A stretch of 64,000 nt of DNA from Pseudomonas inefficax (GCF_900277125.1 NZ_OPYN01000184.1:20303-84302), one strand, 5' to 3'. Shown: positions 25,963 through 34,896, numbered from the stretch's first letter. Made by a program: numbers and translations. Notes: generated from the sequence alone by a model not told the origin.

Positions 25963-26889
25963 GTGAGCGCTGACTACCCTCGCGACCTGATCGGTTACGG
26001 CAACAACCCTCCTCACCCGCAATGGCCGGGCAACGCTCGCATCGCGCTATCTTTCGTCCTCAACTACGAGGAAGGTGGCGAACGCAACATCCTGCACGGT
26101 GACAAGGAGTCCGAAGCGTTCCTCTCGGAAATGGTCGCCGCCCAGCCATTGCAGGGCGCGCGCAACATGAGCATGGAATCGCTGTACGAGTACGGCAGCC
26201 GTGCCGGCGTGTGGCGCCTGCTGAAGCTGTTCAAGGACAGCGGCGTGCCGCTGACCATCTTCGCCGTGGCCATGGCCGCCCAGCGCCACCCCGACGTGAT
26301 CCGCGCCATGGCCGAGGCCGGCCATGAAATCTGCAGCCACGGCTACCGCTGGATCGACTACCAGTACATGGACGAGGCCCAGGAGCGCGAGCACATGCTC
26401 GAAGCCATCCGCATCCTCACCGAAATCACCGGTGAGCGCCCGCTGGGTTGGTACACCGGCCGCACCGGCCCGAACACCCGTCGCCTGGTGATGGAGGAAG
26501 GTGGCTTCCTGTACGACAGCGACACCTATGACGACGACCTGCCCTACTGGGAGCCGAACAACCCTACCGGCAAGCCGCACCTGGTGATCCCCTACACCCT
26601 CGACACCAACGACATGCGCTTCACCCAGGTACAGGGCTTCAACTGCGGCGAGCAGTTCTTCCAGTACCTCAAAGACGCCTTCGATGTGCTGTACGCCGAA
26701 GGCGCCGAGGCTCCAAAGATGCTGTCCATCGGCCTGCACTGCCGCCTGGTCGGCCGCCCGGCACGCCTGGCAGCACTGAAGCGCTTCGTCGATTACGCAA
26801 AAAGCCATGACCAGGTCTGGTTCGCCCGTCGCGTGGACATTGCCCGCCACTGGCACGCCACCCACCCGTACAAGAAAGAGAACGCCTGA
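25963..26889 (+). CDS. puuE: allantoinase PuuE (polysaccharide-deacetylase fold)
   Basis: Metal-independent allantoinase that opens allantoin to allantoate. 308 residues. The N-terminus YPRDLIGYGNNPPHPQWPGNARIALSFVLNYEEGGE and the motifs GHEICSHGYRWIDYQ and YTGRTGPNTRRLV are diagnostic of PuuE, a NodB-homology deacetylase fold rather than the zinc amidohydrolase AllB. It starts at GTG 25963 with AAGGAAG upstream. Its stop shares one base with the uraD start (TGATG), so the two are translationally coupled. Confidence 0.95.
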   Translation: MSADYPRDLIGYGNNPPHPQWPGNARIALSFVLNYEEGGERNILHGDKESEAFLSEMVAAQPLQGARNMSMESLYEYGSRAGVWRLLKLFKDSGVPLTIFAVAMAAQRHPDVIRAMAEAGHEICSHGYRWIDYQYMDEAQEREHMLEAIRILTEITGERPLGWYTGRTGPNTRRLVMEEGGFLYDSDTYDDDLPYWEPNNPTGKPHLVIPYTLDTNDMRFTQVQGFNCGEQFFQYLKDAFDVLYAEGAEAPKMLSIGLHCRLVGRPARLAALKRFVDYAKSHDQVWFARRVDIARHWHATHPYKKENA

Positions 26890-27404
26890 TGACCGCCTTC
26901 AATACCCTCAAGCCATCCGCCCTGGACCGCGACGCCTTCGTCAAGGCCTTCGCCGACATCTACGAGCACTCGCCGTGGGTAGCCGAAAAAGCCTACGACC
27001 TGGGCCAACTGGGCGAGCTGGACGAGATCGAGGCGCTGCACCAGCGCATGAGCGATATCCTGCTCAGCGCCAACCACGCCGACCAATTGGCGCTGATCAA
27101 CGCTCACCCGGACCTGGCCGGCAAGGCCGCCATTCAGGGCGAGCTGACCGAATCGAGCACCAACGAGCAGGCCGGCGCCGGTATTCACCAGTGCACCGCC
27201 GAAGAGTTCGCCCGTTTCACCGAGCTGAATGACGCCTACAAGGCCAAGTTCCAGTTCCCGTTCATCATGGCGGTAAAAGGCAGCAACCGGCACCAGATCC
27301 TCGCCTCGTTCGAAAAACGCATCCACAACGATGCCGATGCCGAATTCAAGGAAGCCTTGGCGCAGATCAACCTGATCGCCCTGTTCCGCCTGCTGCAGCT
27401 GTAA
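26889..27404 (+). CDS. uraD: OHCU decarboxylase
   Basis: Decarboxylates 2-oxo-4-hydroxy-4-carboxy-5-ureidoimidazoline to (S)-allantoin. 171 residues. Active-site segments are present: SPWVAEKAYDLG, the catalytic-His stretch LINAHPDLAGKAA, LTESSTNEQAGAG, and the substrate strand FPFIMAVKGSNRHQILASFEKRIHND. It overlaps puuE by one base. Only 57 bases separate it from allA, so no allantoicase gene lies between them. Confidence 0.95.
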   Translation: MTAFNTLKPSALDRDAFVKAFADIYEHSPWVAEKAYDLGQLGELDEIEALHQRMSDILLSANHADQLALINAHPDLAGKAAIQGELTESSTNEQAGAGIHQCTAEEFARFTELNDAYKAKFQFPFIMAVKGSNRHQILASFEKRIHNDADAEFKEALAQINLIALFRLLQL

Positions 27405-27461
27405 CCGCCGTAGCAACGCTTGAGCCTTATCCAGAATAACGAACATAGAAGAGATATCCGC

Positions 27462-27965
27462 ATGCGCACCCTGATGATCGAGCCCCTGACCAAAGAAGCC
27501 TTCGCCCCCTTCGGAGATGTGATCGAAACCGATGGCAGCGACCACTTCATGATCAACAACGGCTCGACCATGCGCTTCCACAAGCTCGCCACGGTCGAAA
27601 CCGCCGAGCCTGAAGACAAGGCGATCATCAGCATCTTCCGCGCCGATGCGCTGGACATGCCGCTGACCGTGCGCATGCTGGAACGCCATCCGCTGGGCAG
27701 CCAGGCTTTCATCCCGCTGCTCGGCAACCCCTTTCTGATCGTGGTCGCGCCAGTTGGCGATGCACCTGTATCAGGTTTGGTCCGAGCCTTCCGCAGTAAT
27801 GGCAGGCAGGGCGTTAATTACCATCGCGGCGTCTGGCACCACCCGGTGCTGACGATCGAAAAGCGGGATGACTTCCTGGTGGTTGATCGCAGTGGTTCCG
27901 GCAACAACTGCGACGAGCATTACTTCACCGAGGAACAGATGCTGGTCCTCAATCCCCACCAATAA
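27462..27965 (+). CDS. allA: ureidoglycolate lyase
   Basis: Splits ureidoglycolate to glyoxylate and urea; this links purine breakdown to the gcl pathway and the urea transporter downstream. 167 residues. The family motif YHRGVWHHPVLTIEKRDDFLVVDR is near the C-terminus, with the N-terminal TKEAFAPFGDVIE. The ATG at 27462 follows a GAAGAG; the in-frame ATG at 27420 adds 14 residues not typical of the family. Confidence 0.94.
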   Translation: MRTLMIEPLTKEAFAPFGDVIETDGSDHFMINNGSTMRFHKLATVETAEPEDKAIISIFRADALDMPLTVRMLERHPLGSQAFIPLLGNPFLIVVAPVGDAPVSGLVRAFRSNGRQGVNYHRGVWHHPVLTIEKRDDFLVVDRSGSGNNCDEHYFTEEQMLVLNPHQ

Positions 27966-28024
27966 GAAAAGGTCGGTCATTCAAGGGCATTGCCCGATCG
28001 GGTGACCGGCAAGAGGTACATACT

Positions 28025-29353
28025 GTGGAAGCACACCTTCACGAATGGCTGAACCTGAGCATTCGCTGGGTTCACATGATCACCGGCGTCGCCTGGATCG
28101 GTGCATCGTTCTACTTCGTCTGGCTGGAGAACCACCTGAACCGAAGCAACCCGCGCGATGGGTTGTCGGGTGATCTCTGGGCAATTCACGGCGGTGGTAT
28201 CTACCACCTGGAAAAATACAAGCTCGCTCCCCCGAAAATGCCCGAGAACCTGCACTGGTTCAAATGGGAAGCCTACTTCACCTGGATGTCCGGTATCGCC
28301 CTGCTGTGCGTGGTGTTCTACTGGAACCCGGCCCTGTACCTGCTGGCCCCTGGCAGCACCCTCAGCGGTGCCGAAGGCGTGGCCATCGGTATCGGTTCGC
28401 TGATCGCAGGCTGGTTCATCTACGACTTCCTGTGCGACTCGCCCCTGGGCAAGAAGCCAGCGCTGCTCGGTGCAGTACTGTTCGTGCTGATCATCGCCGC
28501 ATGCTGGGGCTTCAGCCTGGTGTTCAGCGGCCGTGGTGCGTACCTGCACACCGGCGCGATCATCGGCACCATCATGGTCGGCAACGTGTTCCGCATTATC
28601 ATGCCGGCCCAGCGCCAGCTGGTGGCGGCGATCGAGAACAACCAGACCCCCGACCCGGTACTGCCGGCCAAGGGCCTGCTGCGCTCGCGCCACAACAACT
28701 ACTTCACCCTGCCGGTGCTGTTCATCATGATCAGCAACCACTTCCCGAGCACCTACGGTAGCCAGTACAACTGGCTGATCCTGGCCGGTATCGCGGTAGC
28801 TGCGGTCCTGATCCGTCACTACTTCAACACCCGCCACGACAGCAACAAGTACGCCTGGACCCTGCCGGTCGGCGCCCTGGCGATGATCTGCCTGGCCTAC
28901 GTCACCGGGCCGAAACCGATGGCGGTCAGCCCTGAGCAGGCTGCGGCGAAAGTCGAGTACCAGCCACTGCCCGCGACTGCTGTAGGTGGCAAGACCGCAG
29001 CCGAGCAACGTGCCGAGGACGCCGCCAAGGCTGCCGCAGCGCCTGCCGCGCCGGCCGAAGCCCCTGCCCAGGCTACGGCCCAGGCCGGCGGCGAGACCTT
29101 CGACAAGATCCACAATGTCATCCAGGAACGCTGCACCGTGTGCCACTCGTCCAAGCCGACCAGCCCACTGTTCAGCGCCGCCCCTGCCGGCGTGATGTTC
29201 GACACCCCGCAGCAGATCCAGGCCCAGGCCGCGCGCATCCAGGCGCAAGCGGTTGCCAGCCAGATCATGCCGCTGGGCAACATCACCCAGATGACCACCG
29301 AAGAGCGCAAGCTGGTCGGTGACTGGATCGCCAAAGGCGCCCCGGTCAACTGA
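28025..29353 (+). CDS. puuD: cytochrome-linked urate oxidase (urate hydroxylase PuuD)
   Basis: Membrane urate oxidase that makes 5-hydroxyisourate and passes electrons to the respiratory chain instead of making H2O2. 442 residues. The N-terminal ~300 residues form the DUF989 membrane domain with about eight helices and conserved His (SIRWVHMITGVAWIGASFYFVWLENHLN; AIHGGGIYHLEKY). An Ala/Pro/Glu-rich linker leads to a C-terminal cytochrome c domain with CTVCH at about residues 370-374 and a likely Met ligand in SQIMPLGNITQM. It starts at GTG 28025. No soluble urate oxidase is seen, so this is the pathway's urate step. Confidence 0.93.
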   Translation: MEAHLHEWLNLSIRWVHMITGVAWIGASFYFVWLENHLNRSNPRDGLSGDLWAIHGGGIYHLEKYKLAPPKMPENLHWFKWEAYFTWMSGIALLCVVFYWNPALYLLAPGSTLSGAEGVAIGIGSLIAGWFIYDFLCDSPLGKKPALLGAVLFVLIIAACWGFSLVFSGRGAYLHTGAIIGTIMVGNVFRIIMPAQRQLVAAIENNQTPDPVLPAKGLLRSRHNNYFTLPVLFIMISNHFPSTYGSQYNWLILAGIAVAAVLIRHYFNTRHDSNKYAWTLPVGALAMICLAYVTGPKPMAVSPEQAAAKVEYQPLPATAVGGKTAAEQRAEDAAKAAAAPAAPAEAPAQATAQAGGETFDKIHNVIQERCTVCHSSKPTSPLFSAAPAGVMFDTPQQIQAQAARIQAQAVASQIMPLGNITQMTTEERKLVGDWIAKGAPVN

Positions 29354-29397
29354 TAGCACCTCGCCAGGCAACCCGTTCCCAAGGGGGATCACCTCCC

Positions 29398-29432
29398 CCT
29401 GTGGGAGCGGGCGTGCCCGCGAAGAGGCCGGC
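29398..29432. repeat. single REP element
   Basis: CCTGTGGGAGCGGGCGTGCC followed by CGCGAAGAGGCCGG, unpaired, between puuD and the NCS2 permease. Confidence 0.8.
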
Positions 29433-29578
29433 AAAGCCAGCCTCAGGCTTCATGTATTACGCAACAAGCAAGCATCGAGCGTTCGACCTCTAGCGGGAAC
29501 CCCAGGCTGCCTCCACCGGGCCTGCCGCCTGAGACCGGCGCTTGGATCCGAGAATAAAAACAAAACTCGAGGTGCTGC

Positions 29579-30934
29579 ATGTCCGAGTCCCGCAAGGCGT
29601 ACATCCCTGTTGCGCCGCCGCGTGAGCCCTTGCCCCTGTTCCAACTGATCCTGGTTGGCCTGCAACACGTTCTGCTGATGTACGGTGGCGCGATCGCCGT
29701 GCCGTTGATCATCGGCCAGGCCGCCGGGTTGTCCCGTGAAGAAGTCGCTTTCCTGATCAACGCCGACCTGCTGGTCGCTGGCGTCGCCACCATCATCCAG
29801 TCCTTCGGTATCGGCCCGGTGGGCATCCGCATGCCGGTGATGATGGGTGCCAGTTTCGCTGCCGTCGGCAGCATGGTGGCCATGGCCGGCATGCCAGGCG
29901 TAGGCCTGCAGGGGATCTTCGGCGCGACCATTGCTGCCGGCTTCTTCGGCATGCTGATCGCGCCGTTCATGTCCAAGGTCGTACGCTTCTTCCCGCCACT
30001 GGTCACCGGTACGGTGATCACCTCGATTGGCCTGTCGCTGTTCCCGGTGGCGGTCAACTGGGCTGGTGGCGGCCAGGAAGCTGAAGCCTTCGGCTCACCG
30101 ATCTACCTGATGGTGGCTGGCCTGGTGCTGGCGGTAATCCTGTTGATCAACCGTTTCATGCGTGGCTTCTGGGTCAACGTGTCGGTGCTGGTGGGCATGG
30201 GCCTGGGCTACGTCCTGGCTGGTTCCATCGGCATGGTCGACCTGTCGGGCCTGAACGACGCACCCTGGCTGCAAGTGGTAACCCCACTGCACTTCGGCAT
30301 GCCGACCTTCAGCCTGGCGCCAATCCTGTCCATGTGCCTGGTGGTGGTGATCATCTTCGTCGAGTCCACCGGCATGTTCCTGGCCCTGGGCAAGGTGACC
30401 GATCGTGAAGTTACCCCAGGGATGCTGCGTCGCGGCCTGCTGTGCGATGCCGGCGCGTCGTTCATCGCCGGCTTCTTCAACACCTTCACCCACTCCTCGT
30501 TCGCCCAGAACATCGGCCTGGTGCAAATGACCGGGGTGCGCTGCCGCTATGTCACCATCGTGGCCGGTGCACTGCTGATCCTGCTAAGCCTGCTGCCCAA
30601 GGCGGCCTTCCTGATTGCCTCGATTCCGCCTGCGGTACTGGGCGGCGCGTCCATCGCCATGTTCGGCATGGTCACCGCCACCGGGATCAAGATTCTCCAG
30701 GAAGCGGACATCGGCGACCGTCGCAACCAGTTGCTGGTTGCGGTGAGCGTCGGCTTCGGGTTGATCCCCGTGGTGCGTCCGGAGTTCTTCGCCCAGATGC
30801 CCCAGTGGATGGAACCCATCACCCACAGTGGCATCGCCATGGCCACGGTCAGTGCCCTGGTGTTGAACGTGCTGTTCAACATCCTTGGCGGTGCCGACCG
30901 TGCGGTGCACAACGAAGCCTGTCACCAGCATTGA
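29579..30934 (+). CDS. NCS2 uric acid/xanthine permease (UacT/PbuX type)
   Basis: A 451-residue nucleobase:cation symporter-2 with about 14 membrane segments. The N-terminal PLFQLILVGLQHVLLMYGGAIAVPLIIGQ and the motif VVVIIFVESTGMFLALGKVTDREVTPGMLRRGLLCD mark the urate/xanthine branch. NTFTHSSFAQNIGLVQMTGVRCRYVT contains the conserved QN-containing substrate motif. It lies after puuD and before a Tsx-type channel, so urate or xanthine is the likely substrate. This is distinct from the AzgA-like permease at 23664. Confidence 0.93.
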   Translation: MSESRKAYIPVAPPREPLPLFQLILVGLQHVLLMYGGAIAVPLIIGQAAGLSREEVAFLINADLLVAGVATIIQSFGIGPVGIRMPVMMGASFAAVGSMVAMAGMPGVGLQGIFGATIAAGFFGMLIAPFMSKVVRFFPPLVTGTVITSIGLSLFPVAVNWAGGGQEAEAFGSPIYLMVAGLVLAVILLINRFMRGFWVNVSVLVGMGLGYVLAGSIGMVDLSGLNDAPWLQVVTPLHFGMPTFSLAPILSMCLVVVIIFVESTGMFLALGKVTDREVTPGMLRRGLLCDAGASFIAGFFNTFTHSSFAQNIGLVQMTGVRCRYVTIVAGALLILLSLLPKAAFLIASIPPAVLGGASIAMFGMVTATGIKILQEADIGDRRNQLLVAVSVGFGLIPVVRPEFFAQMPQWMEPITHSGIAMATVSALVLNVLFNILGGADRAVHNEACHQH

Positions 30935-30941
30935 GCACAGG

Positions 30942-30962
30942 GGGGCGGCGCACTGCCGCCCC
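30942..30962 (+). terminator. GC-rich hairpin after the NCS2 permease gene
   Basis: GGGGCGGC-GCACT-GCCGCCCC begins 7 bases after the stop but lacks a T-run. It may stabilise the upstream mRNA or attenuate transcription into the Tsx-like gene. Confidence 0.45.
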
Positions 30963-31071
30963 GCCTCGAATTCGCCGTAAACGCTACACCGTCGGCCCGC
31001 CGGAATGGGCCGTCCGGGGCGCCTGCGCGCCAAAAAAACCCAACAAAAACAATAAGTCCGGGAACCACAAC

Positions 31072-31857
31072 ATGAAACGCATCACCTCGTCCCTCTTGCT
31101 GGGCAGCAGCCTGCTGGCCACTCTTCCCGCCCACGCTGGCGAATGGCTGCAGTGGCATGGCGAAAGCCTGACCTACCTGTACGGCAAGGATTTCAAGGTC
31201 AACCCAGGCATCCAGCAGACGGTTACCTTCGAGCACGCCAACAAATGGAAGTACGGCGACACCTTCATGTTCGTCGACAAGATCTTCTACAACGGCAAGC
31301 CCGACCCGGGCAAAGGCGTGACCACCTACTACGGTGAGTTCAGCCCGCGCCTGTCGTTCGGCAAGATCTTTGACCGGAACCTGGCCTTCGGCCCGATCAA
31401 GGATGTGCTGCTGGCCATGACCTACGAACGTGGCGAGGGCGACAACGAGGCCTACCTGATCGGCCCCGGCTTCGACCTGAACATTCCCGGCTTCAACTAC
31501 TTCACCCTCAACTTCTACCTGCGCAACACCGAAGGCAGCCGCCCCGGTGACAACGTCTGGCAGATTACCCCGGCTTTCTCGTACACCATTCCGGTGGGCA
31601 AATCCGACATTCTGATCGACGGTTACATGGACTGGGTGGTCGACAATGACCAGACCCGCCGTGGTACCTACCACGCCAACCTGCAGTTCAACCCGCAGGT
31701 CAAGTACGACCTGGGCAAAGCCCTGAACCTGGGCGCCAAGCAGCTGTACGTGGGCATCGAGTACAGCTACTGGAAGGACAAGTACGGCATCGACAGCCAA
31801 GGCAATATCGACAGTAACCAGAGCGTCACCAGTGCCCTGATCAAGGTGCACTTCTGA
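31072..31857 (+). CDS. Tsx/OmpK-like nucleoside-specific outer membrane channel (copy 1)
   Basis: A 261-residue outer-membrane beta-barrel. The signal peptide RITSSLLLGSSLLATLPAHA is cleaved before GEWLQWHGES. Many alternating beta strands follow (TYLYGKDFKVNPGIQQTVTFEHANKW; GEFSPRLSFGKIF; VWQITPAFSYTIPVGKSDILIDGYMDW), ending with the aromatic ALIKVHF typical of outer membrane proteins. It belongs to the Tsx channel family, which admits nucleosides. It probably brings purine nucleosides or bases to the periplasm for the adjacent permeases. A close paralog follows at 32211. Confidence 0.88.
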   Translation: MKRITSSLLLGSSLLATLPAHAGEWLQWHGESLTYLYGKDFKVNPGIQQTVTFEHANKWKYGDTFMFVDKIFYNGKPDPGKGVTTYYGEFSPRLSFGKIFDRNLAFGPIKDVLLAMTYERGEGDNEAYLIGPGFDLNIPGFNYFTLNFYLRNTEGSRPGDNVWQITPAFSYTIPVGKSDILIDGYMDWVVDNDQTRRGTYHANLQFNPQVKYDLGKALNLGAKQLYVGIEYSYWKDKYGIDSQGNIDSNQSVTSALIKVHF

Positions 31858-31980
31858 AAAACTGACCGAACGCACAAGTTTGTACCACACTGCTCCAGGA
31901 CGGAGCACTTGAGGCAAGGCGCGCAAGCCAGTAATCTGCGCGCCCCCTCGATCAGGGCAGAAGGGATTCTGCCTGCGTTT

Positions 31981-31994
31981 ACTGACCGCTCAGT
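31981..31994. promoter_or_regulatory. TetR-like operator palindrome between the Tsx genes
   Basis: ACTGA-CCGC-TCAGT dyad in the 353-base gap between the two Tsx-like genes, 230 bases upstream of the second. The form resembles TetR-family operators, and a TetR gene lies at 34179. No gene is visible in this gap. Confidence 0.4.
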
Positions 31995-32210
31995 CAATGA
32001 ATACGGGCGGTTGGCCAACGTGTTGCCAGCCTGAAAGACCCTTTTCATCCGTTCAGAACGAAGTCGAGCAGGAAGGTTTTGCCAGCCCAGGAAAGTTGGC
32101 TCAACCCTTGCCAAACAGCTGTGGCCTATCGAAAAAAGCTGACTCAAAAGACAAAAAAAGCGCCAACAACGAGCGCTGACAATTGATCAACCAAGGGAGC
32201 GACACTCGCA

Positions 32211-32993
32211 ATGCGTACCATCAACAGCCTGATCCTCGCCGGCGGCCTGCTGGCCTGTGGCACCACCTTCGGCGGCGACCTGCTGCAATGGCAGAACAAC
32301 AGCCTGACCTACCTGTGGGGCAAGAACTTCAAGGTCAACCCGTCGATCCAGCAAACCGTGACCTTCGAGCACGCTGATGGCTGGAAGTACGGCGATAACT
32401 TCATCTTTGTCGACAAGATCTTCTATCAGGGCCAGAAAGATGCAGGCAATGGCCCTAACACCTACTACGGCGAAATCAGCCCGCGCCTGTCGTTTGGCAA
32501 GATCTTCGACCAGAAGCTGGCGTTCGGCCCGGTCAAGGACGTGTTGCTGGCGATGACCTACGAGTTCGGCGAAGGTGATACCGAGTCGTACCTGATCGGC
32601 CCTGGCTTCGACCTGGACATCCCTGGCTTCGACTACTTCCAGCTGAACTTCTACAACCGCACCACCGACGGCAGCCGCGCCGGCGACAACGTGTGGCAGA
32701 TCACCCCGGTGTGGTCGTACACCATTCCGGTCGGTTCATCCGATGTGCTGATCGACGGTTTCATGGACTGGGTGGTGGACAACGACGAGAACCGCCGCGG
32801 CACCTACCAGGCCAACCTGCACTTCAATCCGCAGATCAAGTATGACCTGGGCAAGGCCTTGCACCTGGGCGAGAAGCAGCTGTATGTGGGTGTCGAGTAC
32901 GACTACTGGAAGAACAAGTATGGCATCAAGGATTCCGATGCCTTCACCACCGACCAGAACACCATGAGCTTCCTGCTCAAGGTTCACTTCTGA
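32211..32993 (+). CDS. Tsx/OmpK-like nucleoside-specific outer membrane channel (copy 2)
   Basis: A 260-residue beta-barrel, paralog of the preceding gene along its whole length (shared blocks TFEHADGWKYGD, FVDKIFYQG, YYGEISPRLSFGKIFD, VWQITPVWSYTIPVGSSDVLIDGFMDWVVDNDENRRGTY). The signal peptide (MRTINSLILAGGLLACGTTFGG) differs from copy 1, contains a cysteine and could be a lipobox-like variant, though a normal SPI site is more likely for a barrel. It ends with the outer-membrane signature LLKVHF. It has its own 353-base upstream region, so the two copies may be controlled separately. Confidence 0.88.
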   Translation: MRTINSLILAGGLLACGTTFGGDLLQWQNNSLTYLWGKNFKVNPSIQQTVTFEHADGWKYGDNFIFVDKIFYQGQKDAGNGPNTYYGEISPRLSFGKIFDQKLAFGPVKDVLLAMTYEFGEGDTESYLIGPGFDLDIPGFDYFQLNFYNRTTDGSRAGDNVWQITPVWSYTIPVGSSDVLIDGFMDWVVDNDENRRGTYQANLHFNPQIKYDLGKALHLGEKQLYVGVEYDYWKNKYGIKDSDAFTTDQNTMSFLLKVHF

Positions 32994-33004
32994 TCTGAAG
33001 CGTT

Positions 33005-33120
33005 GGGGCCGCGCTGCGGCCCATCGCCGGCAAGCCAGCTCCCACAAAGTCCGCGCCGGATTCAAGGCCTGCGCTGTACCTGTGGGAGCGGGTTCACCCG
33101 CGAACCGGGGCGAAGCCCCG
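33005..33120. repeat. REP cluster of mixed subtype
   Basis: GGGGCCGCGCTGCGGCCCATCGCCGGCAAGCCAGCTCCCAC half-unit followed by CTGTGGGAGCGGGTTCACCC and a GGGGCGAAGCCCC hairpin, between convergent genes. Confidence 0.8.
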
Positions 33121-33131
33121 GCCAGGCCGCA

Positions 33132-34046
33132 TCACTTGGCCGGCCGAACCGCCCGCCACAATTTCCCCGCAATGCCCACCACCGCCAGCACCACGGCACC
33201 GGCCACAACCCCGACACCGCCGTTCAGCAGCGCCACGGTCAACGCCCCGCCACGCCCTTCGCTGAACGCCTCGATGGCGTGATGCAGCGGCCCGATGCCA
33301 TGCACCAGGATCCCGCCACCGACCAGGAACATGGCCGCCGTGCCGATTACCGACAGGCTCTTCATCATGTACGGTGCAGCCCGCAGGATGCCGTTACCCA
33401 CCGCCCTGGCCAGGCGTGATGCCTTACGAGTCATCCACAACCCCAGGTCATCGAGCTTGACGATACCGCCCACCAGCCCGTACACGCCGATGGTCATGAC
33501 CACCGCGATGCCCGACAGCACGACGATCTGCTGGGTCAACGGCGAGTCGGCAACGATGCCCAGGGTAATGGCGATGATTTCCGCCGAAAGGATAAAGTCG
33601 GTACGTACCGCGCCCTTGATCTTGGCTTTCTCGAACGCCACCAGGTCGACATTGGCATCGGCCACCGCCTCCTTGAGCGCTTCGTGCTCGGCGTCCGTCT
33701 CGGCCTTGCTGTGCAGGAACTTGTGCGCCAGCTTCTCGAAACCCTCGAAGCACAGGTAGGCACCGCCCAGCATCAGCAACGGTGTCACCGCCCAGGGGAT
33801 GAACGCACTGATCAGCAGCGCCGCCGGCACCAGGATGGCCTTGTTCACCATCGAGCCCTTGGCCACGGCCCACACCACCGGGATCTCGCGCTCGGCACGC
33901 ACCCCGGTGACCTGCTGGGCATTCAGGGCCAGGTCATCGCCCAGCACGCCTGCGGTCTTTTTCGCCGCCACCTTGGTCATCACCGAGACGTCATCGAGCA
34001 CAGTGGCGATATCGTCGATCAGTACCAGTAGACTGCTTCCTGCCAT
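33132..34046 (-). CDS. DUF808 family membrane protein (YedI-like)
   Basis: A 304-residue protein that I recognise as DUF808. The N-terminus SSLLVLIDDIATVLDDVSVMTKVAAKKTAGVLGDDLALNAQQVTG is diagnostic. Five to seven membrane segments follow (VPAALLISAFIPWAVTPLLMLGGAYLCFEG; FILSAEIIAITLGIVA; IVVLSGIAVVMTIGVYGLVGGIVKL; ALLNGGVGVVAGAVVLAVVGIAG). Function unknown. It is divergent from a TetR regulator, 132 bases apart. Confidence 0.87.
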   Translation of the reverse strand: MAGSSLLVLIDDIATVLDDVSVMTKVAAKKTAGVLGDDLALNAQQVTGVRAEREIPVVWAVAKGSMVNKAILVPAALLISAFIPWAVTPLLMLGGAYLCFEGFEKLAHKFLHSKAETDAEHEALKEAVADANVDLVAFEKAKIKGAVRTDFILSAEIIAITLGIVADSPLTQQIVVLSGIAVVMTIGVYGLVGGIVKLDDLGLWMTRKASRLARAVGNGILRAAPYMMKSLSVIGTAAMFLVGGGILVHGIGPLHHAIEAFSEGRGGALTVALLNGGVGVVAGAVVLAVVGIAGKLWRAVRPAK

Positions 34047-34178
34047 GTTTGCCTGTATCCAGAAGAGTGAGTGCCCAGGATTCTAGCCCAAAGCCGCCGC
34101 CTTGAGCGCCCGTCGAGCCCGGTGCTACCATGCCCGATCCCTCTTAGAGGTGGCCAGACACGAGGAAGATCCCTGACC

Positions 34179-34790
34179 ATGAGCACCATTCGCGAGCGCA
34201 ACAAGGAATTGATCCTGCGCGCGGCCAGCGAGGAATTCGCCGACAAGGGCTTCGCCGCCACCAAGACCAGCGATATCGCGGCCAAGGCCGGCCTGCCAAA
34301 GCCGAACGTGTATTACTACTTCAAATCCAAGGACAACCTCTACCGCGAGGTCCTGGAAAGCATCATCGCGCCGATCATGCAGGCGTCGACCCCGTTCAAT
34401 GCCGACGGTGACCCGAAGGAAGTGCTGAGTGCGTATATCCGCTCGAAGATCCGCATTTCCCGCGACCTGCCACATGCGTCCAAGGTGTTCGCCAGCGAGA
34501 TCATGCACGGCGCCCCGCATCTGTCGCCGAACCAGGTAGCGCAGTTGAACGAGCAGGCGCGGCATAACATCGAGTGCATCCAGGGCTGGATCGACCGCGG
34601 GCAGATCGCCCATGTGGATGCGCACCACCTGATGTTCAGCATCTGGGCAGCGACCCAGACCTATGCCGATTTTGATTGGCAGATCTCTGCGGTGACCGGC
34701 AAGGCCAAGCTGGCCGACAGCGATTATGACGCAGCGGCCGAGACCATCATCCGCATGGTGCTCAAGGGCTGTGAGCCTGAGGCGGCCTGA
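34179..34790 (+). CDS. TetR family regulator (RutR-like)
   Basis: A 203-residue repressor. The N-terminal HTH (AASEEFADKGFAATKTSDIAAKAGLPKPNVYYYFKSKDNLYREVLE) is followed by a C-terminal domain of the YcdC/RutR type (YIRSKIRISRDLPHASKVFASEIMHGAPHL ... WAATQTYADFDWQISAVTGK). RutR proteins sense pyrimidines or purines. RutR-like 16-bp dyads lie in front of the NCS1 permease at 48.3 kb. The ATG at 34179 has GAGGAAG upstream. The target genes are inferred only. Confidence 0.85.
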   Translation: MSTIRERNKELILRAASEEFADKGFAATKTSDIAAKAGLPKPNVYYYFKSKDNLYREVLESIIAPIMQASTPFNADGDPKEVLSAYIRSKIRISRDLPHASKVFASEIMHGAPHLSPNQVAQLNEQARHNIECIQGWIDRGQIAHVDAHHLMFSIWAATQTYADFDWQISAVTGKAKLADSDYDAAAETIIRMVLKGCEPEAA

Positions 34791-34802
34791 CCCCCGGCGC
34801 TG

Positions 34803-34896
34803 GCTTCTTCGCGGGTGAACCCGCTCCCACAGGGACACCACGAGCTTCAAGCGTGTGATGGTCCTGTGGGAGCGGGTTCACCCGCGAATAGGCCGG
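34803..34896. repeat. REP pair (inverted)
   Basis: TTCGCGGGTGAACCCGCTCC and GGAGCGGGTTCACCCGCGAA flank a 40-base spacer between the TetR gene and the convergent glcG-like gene. Confidence 0.88.
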
